Assembly (NCBI GenBank): GCA_003222835.1
Contig: QHXE01000466.1
Coordinates: 1-5,407 of the forward strand
Source of the DNA: Acidobacteriota bacterium
GTDB taxonomy: Bacteria; Acidobacteriota; Blastocatellia; Pyrinomonadales; Pyrinomonadaceae
DNA: 5,407 bases
Direction: 5' to 3'
The stretch's first letter is position 1; each line of letters starts with the position of its first letter. Below are positions 1 through 5,316 of the stretch, piece by piece. Below the pieces are notes generated by a model. The model had not been told where the DNA came from. It ran no database searches and worked only from the letters and a program-made list of their open reading frames with translations. The position numbers and the translations under genes are program-made.

Positions 1-20
1 CAGCTTGCGTTACAACTGAC

Positions 21-890
21 ATGTTAACTTTTGGAATCATCGCGGCTCTGTTTGTGCTTCTGATTTTCTGGTTTGTGCTGCCGCCGCTCCTTCAGAGACC
101 AGACGCGAAGAAGACCGACGCCAACGCGTCGGCGAACGTTATTATCTATCAGGACCAACTCGAAGAGTTGGAAGCCGATCTGAAGACGGGCCTGATCGCC
201 GAAGATCAATACCAACAGGAGAAAGAATCAATCGAGCGAAGGCTGCTCGAAGACGTAAGAGGCAGAGCACCGCTTACGGCCCGAGTCCCTTCGACGCGCA
301 CGTCCGTAATCGTCTATGCCCTGTCGGTGTTTATTCCGGTTGCCGCAGTTGCGTTTTATCTATTCGTCGGTAATCCGAAGGCTCTGTCATCGGCGCCCGC
401 GCCAACGGGACCGCCCTCTGCGACAGGGTCAATGTCGCCACAGCAAATTGCTGCGAACGTCGATAAGCTCGCCGAGCGACTAAAGCAGAATCCAAACGAT
501 TCGCAAGGATGGCTCATGTTGGCGCGAAGCTACCTGATGCTTGAACGCTACTCTGAAGCTGCCAAGGCCTATCAGCGGGCGACCACGCTCAATGCGAACG
601 ACGCGGGCCTGTGGGCTGACTATGCGGAAGCTCTGGCGATGGCTAACGGTCAGAATCTCGGGGGCCAGCCCACCGAAGCCCTCAATCGCGCGCTGCAAAT
701 AGATCCGGTGAATCAAAAAGCTCTTGACCTCGCGGGCAGCGCAGCCTTTCAAGCAGGCGATTATCAAAAAGCTATCAGCTACTGGCAGCAATTACTCAAA
801 CAATTGCCGGCCGGTTCCGAAGAGCTGCGAACGATCTCGGATCAGATTGCCAAGGCCAAAGAGTTGGCTGGCGGCAAGGGTTCGCGCTAA
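21..890 (+). CDS. ccmI: Cytochrome c maturation protein CcmI (CycH-like), TPR subunit of the haem-ligation complex
   Basis: CcmI is the inner-membrane chaperone of System I cytochrome c biogenesis: its TPR domain holds apocytochrome c and passes it to the CcmF/CcmH ligation complex (family knowledge). The 289-aa product has the family's full layout. A first membrane helix (about residues 3-23) ends in LPPLLQR. A cytoplasmic helical loop follows (about 38-80), with the family pattern IIYQDQLEELEADL then ERRLLEDV. A second helix spans about 96-117, then a Pro/Ala/Ser-rich spacer (120-140), then about three TPR units in the periplasm (about 162-265; WLMLARSYLMLERYSEA is a clear TPR helix pair). 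No clear ribosome binding site precedes the ATG. Upstream reading frames stop at 17-19 or 25-27, so the preceding gene probably abuts or overlaps this one, as expected for a ccm operon continuing to the left. The family call is firm; the client cytochromes are unknown. Confidence 0.93.
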   Translation: MLTFGIIAALFVLLIFWFVLPPLLQRPDAKKTDANASANVIIYQDQLEELEADLKTGLIAEDQYQQEKESIERRLLEDVRGRAPLTARVPSTRTSVIVYALSVFIPVAAVAFYLFVGNPKALSSAPAPTGPPSATGSMSPQQIAANVDKLAERLKQNPNDSQGWLMLARSYLMLERYSEAAKAYQRATTLNANDAGLWADYAEALAMANGQNLGGQPTEALNRALQIDPVNQKALDLAGSAAFQAGDYQKAISYWQQLLKQLPAGSEELRTISDQIAKAKELAGGKGSR

Positions 891-896
891 ACTCGG

Positions 897-920
897 TGTC
901 CGACAAACTTTAATTTGTCG
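897..920 (-). repeat. Hairpin repeat copy 1 (REP-like), inverted orientation
   Basis: This 24-nt unit begins seven bases after the ccmI stop codon. It reads TGTCC, then ACAAA and TTTGT arms around a short AT-rich loop. Its reverse complement matches copy 2 (953-976) at 22 of 24 positions, including the asymmetric GGACA flank, so the two copies face each other. A T-tract is missing, so it is not a classical terminator for ccmI, although a structural role at the end of that mRNA is possible. Confidence 0.8.
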
Positions 921-952
921 CTAACTTCAAATGGCTAATGCTTTGGAAGAAA

Positions 953-976
953 CGACAAACTGAAGTTTGTCGGACA
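953..976 (+). repeat. Hairpin repeat copy 2 (REP-like), direct orientation
   Basis: The core (953-972) is a perfect inverted repeat: CGACAAACT, two bases, AGTTTGTCG. It carries the asymmetric tail GGACA at its 3' side. Over 951-980 it matches 1269-1298 at 27 of 30 positions. It ends only six bases before the ribosome binding site of the DUF1059-like gene. If it is transcribed it would be a hairpin in that gene's leader, and it could also pair with copy 1 in a longer stem of about 24 bp. Confidence 0.85.
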
Positions 977-982
977 AAACGT

Positions 983-986
983 GAGG
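983..986 (+). promoter_or_regulatory. Ribosome binding site of the DUF1059-like gene
   Basis: GAGG stands eight bases before the ATG at 995. It decides the start: the in-frame ATG at 938 has no such site, and starting there would translate straight through hairpin repeat copy 2. Confidence 0.75.
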
Positions 987-994
987 TGCAAATT

Positions 995-1180
995 ATGCCG
1001 GACAGAAAATCAATCGATTGCCGTGACTACCCGAGCGAGAGTGGCTGCACGCTGAAACTCGAAGGCGCGGAAGATGAAGTGCTGGACGAGGCAGTTAATC
1101 ACGCGATCACTCGCCATGGCCACACGGACACGCCCGAGTTGCGCGAACAGATTCGCACCTTGCTGAAGCCGGCTGAATAA
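995..1180 (+). CDS. DUF1059-like small soluble protein, 61 aa
   Basis: The 61-aa product resembles the DUF1059 family, small bacterial proteins of unknown function. The visible family pattern is a Cys in an early CRD motif (C9), a second Cys (C18) opening a beta-like segment CTLKLEG, an acidic helix EDEVLDEAVNHA, a HG element (H41-G42), and a C-terminal helix ELREQIRTLLK. C9, C18, H36, H41 and H43 could bind a metal, but this is inference. There is no signal peptide or membrane helix, so it should be cytosolic. The start at 995 is chosen for its GAGG site and because the 19-residue extension from 938 is encoded by repeat DNA. The gene is bracketed by repeats: hairpin copy 2 ends 18 bases before the start codon, and the composite inverted repeat begins three bases after the stop. 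The biochemical role is unknown. Confidence 0.82.
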   Translation: MPDRKSIDCRDYPSESGCTLKLEGAEDEVLDEAVNHAITRHGHTDTPELREQIRTLLKPAE

Positions 1181-1194
1181 TGTGGAGTGCCCCG

Positions 1195-1222
1195 GCAGAG
1201 CGCAGTGGCGACCGTGCTCTGC
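1195..1222 (+). other. Local stem-loop inside the left arm of the composite repeat
   Basis: GCAGAGCGC (1195-1203) can pair with GTGCTCTGC (1214-1222), giving nine base pairs including one G-U, with a 10-nt loop. It lies 14 bases after the DUF1059-like stop codon. It could slow or end transcription, but only two Ts follow, so it is not a canonical intrinsic terminator. Confidence 0.45.
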
Positions 1223-1268
1223 TTGTTCGATAAACTTCAGTCTGTGGTTCAGTTAAGTGACCGTCGGC

Positions 1269-1293
1269 AACGACAAACTAAAGTTTGTCGGAC
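1269..1293 (+). repeat. Hairpin repeat copy 3 (inner part of the right composite arm)
   Basis: The core 1271-1290 is again a perfect inverted repeat with nine-base arms CGACAAACT and AGTTTGTCG around AA, followed by GGACA. It is in the same orientation as copy 2. Copies 2 and 3 therefore bracket the DUF1059-like gene as near-identical direct repeats. Confidence 0.85.
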
Positions 1294-1363
1294 ATAAGAA
1301 TCCTAAAGCGCCGTCGCCGCGGCGCTCTGCCGGCGCATTCCAAACTTTATTCGCCAGAAATAG

Positions 1364-1975
1364 ATGACCAGAGAAAATCTGCTTTTTGCTATTATCGGCA
1401 TCCTGCTGGGCTTTATCGTCGGTTTCCTGCTGGCGAATTCAATTAATCAACGCGACTTCGCGGCTCGTCTTGGTTCTGCCACGGGACAACAGAGTCAGAA
1501 TCTTCCACCCAACCACCCACCTGTCGGAGGAGATCAGGGTACGGATCCCCAGCAGGTCTTTAGTCAAGTCCAAGCCGCAATGAAGCAGGCCCACGAGCAG
1601 CCTAATAATTTCGAGGCCCAGCTCACCGCCGCCAAACTCGAATATCAAATCCAACGATTCGATCAAGCGGTCGAGTATCTTTTGGCTGCCAATAAACTTA
1701 AACCCACTGACTTCGACGTGCTGGCAATGTTGGGCGTGGCCAACCTGGATGGCGGCCATTTTGACGCCGCCGAAAAGTGGTATCGCGCAGCGCTGCAAAA
1801 GAAGCCTGACGATATGCCGAGCGTCGACGGTCTTTGCGCCACGCTACTGAGCAAAGGTGACGCCAAGGGCGCCGAAGAAGCCATCAACAAACTCGCGAAG
1901 ATCGATCCAACGAACCAGGACTTGCCGCAGTTTCGCAACAAACTCGCGGAATTGAAATCATCGAAAACGAAATAG
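1364..1975 (+). CDS. Membrane-anchored TPR protein, CcmI/NrfG-like
   Basis: The 203-aa product begins with one hydrophobic helix (about residues 6-25, FAIIGILLGFIVGFLLA). It lacks a signal-peptidase site, so it is probably a signal anchor with the rest in the periplasm. A Pro/Gly/Gln-rich spacer (about 40-62) leads into three TPR-like units at about 82-115, 116-149 and 150-183; AAEKWYRAALQKKPDD is a typical second helix. The arrangement (helix, Pro-rich spacer, PQQ-containing helix, TPRs) echoes the C-terminal half of CcmI at 21-890, so it could be a CcmI/NrfG-type partner, but a general scaffold is equally possible. No good ribosome binding site precedes the ATG. The composite repeat ends 22 bases upstream. 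It is the first gene of a probable three-gene operon; the next gene starts 12 bases after its stop. Confidence 0.85.
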   Translation: MTRENLLFAIIGILLGFIVGFLLANSINQRDFAARLGSATGQQSQNLPPNHPPVGGDQGTDPQQVFSQVQAAMKQAHEQPNNFEAQLTAAKLEYQIQRFDQAVEYLLAANKLKPTDFDVLAMLGVANLDGGHFDAAEKWYRAALQKKPDDMPSVDGLCATLLSKGDAKGAEEAINKLAKIDPTNQDLPQFRNKLAELKSSKTK

Positions 1976-1987
1976 ACACGATTAATA

Positions 1988-2449
1988 GTGAAAAGGCCAA
2001 GCGCGTATAAAGCAATTCTTCTCGGCGGTTTAATCGCCGGAATCTTGGATATAACCTTCGCCTTCATCTTCTACTACGCCCTGCGCGGAAGCACGCCCAT
2101 TAGAATTCTGCAATCCGTCGCCAGTGGCGCCCTCGGCGCCAAGGCGTTTGCCGGTGGAGCAGAGACGGCCGCGCTCGGGGCCTTCTTTCACTTCCTCATT
2201 GCCACTACCGCGGCGGCCGTCTACTACGTAGCGAGTCGTACCCTGCGGTTTCTTGTACGCCAGCCTTTCATTTGGGGTGTGATTTACGGCGTTGCGATTT
2301 ATCTCTTCATGAACTTCGTCGTCATCCCGCTCTCAGCCTTGCCGGCGAAACCGTCATATCCACTTCGCGTCTTGATTCCCGGCTTGCTCATCCATATGTT
2401 CGGCATTGGGTTGCCGATTGCGCTGGTCACGCGGAGGTACGCGAAGTAA
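1988..2449 (+). CDS. Four-helix inner-membrane protein, possibly YagU/DUF1440-related
   Basis: The 153-aa product is mostly hydrophobic, with four predicted membrane helices at about residues 8-29, 60-83, 93-116 and 126-147. Conserved-looking features include GxxAGILDITFAF in the first helix, the loop motif LRGSTPIRILQSVASG, a His in helix 2 (FFHF) and the segment PGLLIHMFGIGLPIAL at the end. This arrangement recalls uncharacterised inner-membrane proteins related to YagU (DUF1440), but the link is from memory of the motifs and only moderate. The start is GTG, followed by the basic stretch KRPSAYK, which suits an N-terminus in the cytoplasm. There is no Shine-Dalgarno site; with only 12 bases after the preceding stop, translation may depend on the upstream gene. 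The function is unknown. Confidence 0.82.
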   Translation: MKRPSAYKAILLGGLIAGILDITFAFIFYYALRGSTPIRILQSVASGALGAKAFAGGAETAALGAFFHFLIATTAAAVYYVASRTLRFLVRQPFIWGVIYGVAIYLFMNFVVIPLSALPAKPSYPLRVLIPGLLIHMFGIGLPIALVTRRYAK

Positions 2450-2464
2450 GCATCGAGCCGCTTC

Positions 2465-2983
2465 ATGCAGATGAACGAAATCATTTTAGAGACCGAACGT
2501 CTTCGCCTGCGCTGGTTCCGCGAAGATGATTTCGATCAATTCTGTAAGATTTGTTCGGACCCAGAGGTAATGCATTTTCTCGGCGACGGCAAAACGATGA
2601 CACCGATGTATGTCTGGCGCCAGATGGCTACGTTCATGGGTCACTGGTATTTTCGCGGTTATGGCATCTGGGCCGTCGAAGAAAAGCAAACTGGCAAGCT
2701 CGTCGGAAGGATTGGATTCATGAATCCGGCTGGATGGCCGGGATTTGAGCTTGGTTGGGTGCTGGGCCGTGAAAGTTGGGGAAAGGGCTACGCAACTGAA
2801 GGCGCGCGCCGCGCATTGGAATATGCGTTCACTGAGATGGGCCGCCATCATGTGATTAGCCTGATCGCTACCGATAACTACGCTTCGATCAAAGTGGCCG
2901 AACGTCTGGGTGAAAAGGTTGAAGGAAAAACCGAGTTTCTTGGCAGAGAAGTTTTCATCTACGGCATCCGCAACAATTCTTAG
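2465..2983 (+). CDS. GNAT-family N-acetyltransferase, RimJ/RimL type
   Basis: The 172-aa product is a complete acetyltransferase of the Acetyltransf_3 (RimJ/RimL-like) group, which moves an acetyl group from acetyl-CoA to an amine. The N-terminus ILETERLRLRWFREDD is typical. The central strand ELGWVLGRESWGKGYATEG (about residues 95-113) carries the CoA-pyrophosphate loop W105-G-K-G-Y-A. The later NYASIKVAERLG segment (N138, S141, L148) is the usual motif B region. The substrate cannot be told; relatives act on ribosomal protein N-termini, amino acids or drugs. ATGs occur at 2465 and 2471 in frame; neither has a strong ribosome binding site. The gene starts 15 bases after the membrane-protein gene and probably closes that operon. 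Confidence 0.92.
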   Translation: MQMNEIILETERLRLRWFREDDFDQFCKICSDPEVMHFLGDGKTMTPMYVWRQMATFMGHWYFRGYGIWAVEEKQTGKLVGRIGFMNPAGWPGFELGWVLGRESWGKGYATEGARRALEYAFTEMGRHHVISLIATDNYASIKVAERLGEKVEGKTEFLGREVFIYGIRNNS

Positions 2984-3095
2984 GCTCAAACTTTATGGCG
3001 ATCCCAATCATGTGCCATCTCTTGCAGCCGAAACATTTCTCGTAACATTTCGCCCTCAGATTAAGGTCGAAGAGCCGATATCATAGACGCACTCG
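2984..3095. other. Short convergent intergenic gap
   Basis: This 112-nt gap separates two genes that converge. The best hairpin has only a five-pair stem (ATGGC at 2995-2999 with GCCAT at 3014-3018) and no T-tract on either strand, so I see no convincing terminator. Nothing else stands out. Confidence 0.5.
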
Positions 3096-4202
3096 CTAAG
3101 GTTCAATCGCCATCCTGGTCACCACTGACATCGGTACGCGCTCGATGTGGCCAGTCTTCAGAACGATCACGATGATGTTGCCTTCGACCACGACGCGGCG
3201 CACCGTGGACATGGGACGATCGATTTTGGTTCCGTCCTTCTGTTCGATGACCAGGCGCACCTCTATTGGGGGCGGAGTGACTTCTTGAGACGGCTTCTCG
3301 GGTGTTGGAGTCGTCTTAGAAACTCCAGCGCGAGACTTCCCTCGCCCCGGGGTTTCTTTCTTAACCGCTTCGGATTCTTTCGTCGTCGGCTTTGTTTCAC
3401 TCTTATTGGGAGAAATCTCTGCCGACTCCTTCGGTTGGGCCGCAGGCTTCGATCGCGCAGGTGCGCGACGACGCGTATTGCGCGGAGTTGATTTAGCGGT
3501 TGTCTTGGCAGTAGTGGACTTCGAAGCTTCTGGTTTCTTGGCAGTTTCCGATGCAGTCGACGGCTTTTCCGCAGTCTCCGATCCGGTCGCTACCGCTCGC
3601 GGTTCTGAAACGGGCGCCAGGGTGGATTCGACCTTCGTGATCTTTTCCGCCGGAGGCTCAGCGATCGTAGCGCCGACCGAAGAAACTCGTTTTGTTCCCC
3701 GACTCGAACGCGGACTTTCTGCGGTCGATTCAGTGGCTTCGGCAACCGGAATACCGCCGCTAAATGGTTCGAAGCTTCCCCTAAAGCGAATGTGATATGA
3801 GCCCGCTTCGTCGTTTGGCGTGCGCGCTTCGACTCGCATAATCAATATTTGGTGGACGCGTAGAAAGATGCTCTTGGTAACTTCCGGCATCTTCGTGTTC
3901 GCGTACATGGTCGTCTTCATCAAGGGACGTAACGTTACGGCCGTGAACACATCGATGTCGCCGTTCAGGTTCTCGCTGTCCATCGTGACGATCAGATCGC
4001 CGGGATTAGCTTCGAACGCATAGAAGTGACGCGTCACACGAGCATCGCCGAGGTCCAACGCTGCGATCGTGCCGTTGACTTCGTTGGCTAGAACTGGAGT
4101 GGGCAAGCTTTGATCGGGAGACTGAGCAAAACCGGTCGAGGCGACCACACACAAAACTGTAACTATCAGGATGAAGAAAAAACCATTCATGCGGAACTTC
4201 AC
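3096..4202 (-). CDS. Exported PPC-like domain protein with a long Lys/Pro/Ala-rich linker
   Basis: The 368-aa product has a Sec signal peptide: a KFR basic start, hydrophobic residues about 8-23, and a likely cut after A26 (GFA|QS). Residues about 41-145 look like a pre-peptidase C-terminal (PPC) type beta-sandwich: FYAFEANPGDLIVTMDS, then a GDIDVF segment, and GSYHIRFRG at the end. Residues about 150-310 form a low-complexity linker rich in Ala, Lys, Ser, Thr, Pro and Glu. A compact beta-rich tail follows (about 312-368, IEVRLVIEQKDG onward). No protease or other enzyme motif is seen, so a periplasmic or surface binding role is only a guess. The GTG at 4202 is preferred over the ATG at 4190: on the minus strand GGTGG ends seven bases before it, and the ATG has none. 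It converges with the GNAT gene and diverges from the CAT gene. Confidence 0.85.
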   Translation of the reverse strand: MKFRMNGFFFILIVTVLCVVASTGFAQSPDQSLPTPVLANEVNGTIAALDLGDARVTRHFYAFEANPGDLIVTMDSENLNGDIDVFTAVTLRPLMKTTMYANTKMPEVTKSIFLRVHQILIMRVEARTPNDEAGSYHIRFRGSFEPFSGGIPVAEATESTAESPRSSRGTKRVSSVGATIAEPPAEKITKVESTLAPVSEPRAVATGSETAEKPSTASETAKKPEASKSTTAKTTAKSTPRNTRRRAPARSKPAAQPKESAEISPNKSETKPTTKESEAVKKETPGRGKSRAGVSKTTPTPEKPSQEVTPPPIEVRLVIEQKDGTKIDRPMSTVRRVVVEGNIIVIVLKTGHIERVPMSVVTRMAIEP

Positions 4203-4381
4203 GATGTTACCACCAGAAAGACGAGCCTTCGATGACAGTTAGAGTATCAGATCTGTCCGCAGGATCGAACTTAAAGACCAGCGGCGCAAACTTCGCTCAC
4301 CATCGCTGAACCAACAACTAAGAAACTGGATCTCGCCAACAAAGAAACTACTTAGTCCGCGAATGAGTTAAAATCTCGCTC
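4203..4381. other. Divergent intergenic region between the PPC-like and CAT genes
   Basis: This 179-nt stretch must hold the promoters of both flanking genes. The only notable sites are the GGTGG ribosome-binding-like motif of the minus-strand gene (4210-4214) and a TAAAAT element just before the CAT gene. No clear operator palindrome or repeat was found, and no good -35/-10 pair on the minus strand. Confidence 0.5.
4369..4374 (+). promoter_or_regulatory. Possible -10 element of the CAT gene
   Basis: TAAAAT matches the sigma-70 -10 consensus at five of six positions, but no good -35 lies 15-18 bases upstream. It ends seven bases before the ATG, so transcription from it would begin at or next to the start codon and give a leaderless mRNA. 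That fits the lack of a ribosome binding site, but the call is weak. Confidence 0.25.
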
Positions 4382-5029
4382 ATGGATGAATATCTGGATT
4401 TAACAAACTGGGCACGGCGGGATTTGTTTGAATTCTTCATCGGTTATACAAATCCCTACTTCAATGTATGCACGCGAGTCGAGGTTACGAAACTCGTAGC
4501 TCTCGTACGCGATCGGGCCGGCGTTAGGATTTCGTTGGCCCTCCATTATTTTGCTCTTCGGGTCGCAAACGAAATCGAGCCGTTTCGCTACCGGCTAAAG
4601 GATGAAAAGGTATTTGTCTACGACGTGGTAAACGGTGGCACCACGGTGTTGCTGCCCAATGAGAGCTTCGCCTACGCGTATTTTGATTACCAGCGCGACT
4701 TCAAAAAGTTCCTCTCTGATATGGGCAAGGCGGTGGATGACGTGCGAACCGGAAGCGGACCTTTGAAGCCGACTATGCGTGATGACGTGATCTACCACAC
4801 GACGCTGCCGTGGATTTCTTTCACCAGCTTCGCGCACGCACGGACTAAGGGCCGCGGAGATTCGATTCCGAGAATTGTTTTCGGCAAGTTCACCAAAGAG
4901 AACGAACGCATAATGCTGCCCATTTCGGTTGAGGTCCATCACGCTCTCATGGACGGCCTGCACGTCGGGCGGTACTTGAGCCGGCTGGAAGATGCACTGG
5001 CGGAGCCTGAGTGTTTCTTGAAGGAATAG
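4382..5029 (+). CDS. cat: Chloramphenicol acetyltransferase (class A CAT) family protein
   Basis: The 215-aa product matches the full length of trimeric CATs, which move acetyl from acetyl-CoA to the 3-hydroxyl of chloramphenicol in the cytoplasm. The signature is complete: VEVHHALMDG with H187 (equivalent to catalytic H195 of CATIII) and D191 (D199), and NWARRDLFEFF near the start with R12 (R18, the salt-bridge partner of the Asp). LPWISFTSF (142-150) is the usual strand near the active site. Two differences stand out by motif alignment: the residue equivalent to S148 appears to be T140, and Y25 appears to be F19. Drug activity is therefore plausible but not assured; another acceptor is possible. 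The gene stands alone, with no mobile element beside it, so it looks chromosomal. No Shine-Dalgarno site is seen before the ATG. Confidence 0.92.
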   Translation: MDEYLDLTNWARRDLFEFFIGYTNPYFNVCTRVEVTKLVALVRDRAGVRISLALHYFALRVANEIEPFRYRLKDEKVFVYDVVNGGTTVLLPNESFAYAYFDYQRDFKKFLSDMGKAVDDVRTGSGPLKPTMRDDVIYHTTLPWISFTSFAHARTKGRGDSIPRIVFGKFTKENERIMLPISVEVHHALMDGLHVGRYLSRLEDALAEPECFLKE

Positions 5030-5099
5030 AATTTTGAGGCTCTGGATCGAGTATTGGAGGTGTCCAGAAACCAGTGGGTCTGTTTCATCGCCAAAATAA

Positions 5100-5129
5100 T
5101 TGACAGCCGCAAGGCGCGATAACTAATAT
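5100..5129 (+). promoter_or_regulatory. Putative sigma-70 promoter
   Basis: A perfect TTGACA (5100-5105) is followed after 18 bases by TAATAT (5124-5129), four of six to the -10 consensus. Transcription would start near 5136 and give a leader of about 180 nt before the gene at 5317. The surrounding gap (5030-5316) holds no convincing gene. Confidence 0.45.
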
Positions 5130-5155
5130 GCGTTGCAGTTTGGGGACGATTTAGT

Positions 5156-5200
5156 GCTGTCATCTGCGGTGATGTGTAATCCATGGATCCACAGATCAGC
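5156..5200 (+). other. Predicted stem-loop in the putative leader
   Basis: GCTG (5156-5159) and ATCTG (5162-5166) pair with CAGAT (5192-5196) and CAGC (5197-5200), giving nine base pairs with a two-base bulge. The loop contains the 10-bp palindrome ATCCATGGAT (5179-5188). A second small stem, CGGCA (5224-5228) with TGCCG (5239-5243), follows. I recognise no known riboswitch class here. Confidence 0.35.
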
Positions 5201-5304
5201 AACCCAATTGCTGGCACTCAACGCGGCACGGTGCGCGCTGCCGTCGCCTAAATCACAAACCGAAAGCTCGACCGAGAAGTTGTAAGACCGTGAAGCAGAA
5301 GAAC

Positions 5305-5310
5305 AGGAGA
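5305..5310 (+). promoter_or_regulatory. Strong ribosome binding site for the last gene
   Basis: AGGAGA stands six bases before the ATG at 5317. It is the strongest such site in the window and is the main evidence that a real gene begins there. Confidence 0.8.
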
Positions 5311-5316
5311 AAAATA

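Larger units (their letters stand above)
1184..1341. repeat. Composite inverted repeat of about 158 nt (MITE-like)
   Basis: The two arms are reverse complements. The outer blocks 1184-1214 and 1311-1341 match at 26 of 31 positions and share the exact stretch CCGGCAGAGCGC. After linkers of 10 and 17 nt, the inner blocks 1225-1249 and 1269-1293 match at 20 of 25 positions and are copies of the hairpin repeat seen at 897-920 and 953-976; the left one is degenerate. A 19-nt spacer (1250-1268) lies between the arms. The element nearly fills the gap between the DUF1059-like gene and the next start codon. No clear target-site duplication or internal gene is visible. It is either a non-autonomous mobile repeat or a transcript-structuring element; the alignments are directly visible, the role is not. 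Confidence 0.78.

Noticed and set aside
1..27. Tail of an upstream CcmH-type gene
   Set aside because: Two frames could end here (stops at 17-19 and 25-27) and too few codons are present to choose between them or recognise a protein.
938..994. Upstream in-frame start giving an 80-aa DUF1059-like protein
   Set aside because: The extension is encoded by the hairpin repeat, has no ribosome binding site and does not resemble the family; the ATG at 995 has GAGG eight bases upstream.
1341..1350. Extra degenerate hairpin copies at CAAACTTTAT (also at 2988-2997)
   Set aside because: Only about ten bases match one half of the hairpin and the other arm is absent, so chance similarity is likely.
2486..2989. 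167-codon minus-strand reading frame
   Set aside because: It is the antisense of the clear GNAT gene and has no recognisable domain.
3406..3795. 129-codon plus-strand reading frame
   Set aside because: It lies wholly opposite the exported PPC-like gene and reflects the biased composition of its linker; no family features.
5041..5068. Hairpin TCTGGA / TCCAGA after the CAT gene as a terminator
   Set aside because: The stem is only six pairs with a 16-nt loop and no T-tract follows.
4939..5217. 92-codon minus-strand reading frame overlapping the CAT gene end and the following gap
   Set aside because: Part is antisense to CAT, the composition is not protein-like, and no ribosome binding site was seen.
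5172..5284. 37-codon plus-strand reading frame starting at an ATG in the last intergenic region
   Set aside because: It has no ribosome binding site, no recognisable features, and overlaps the predicted leader stem-loop.
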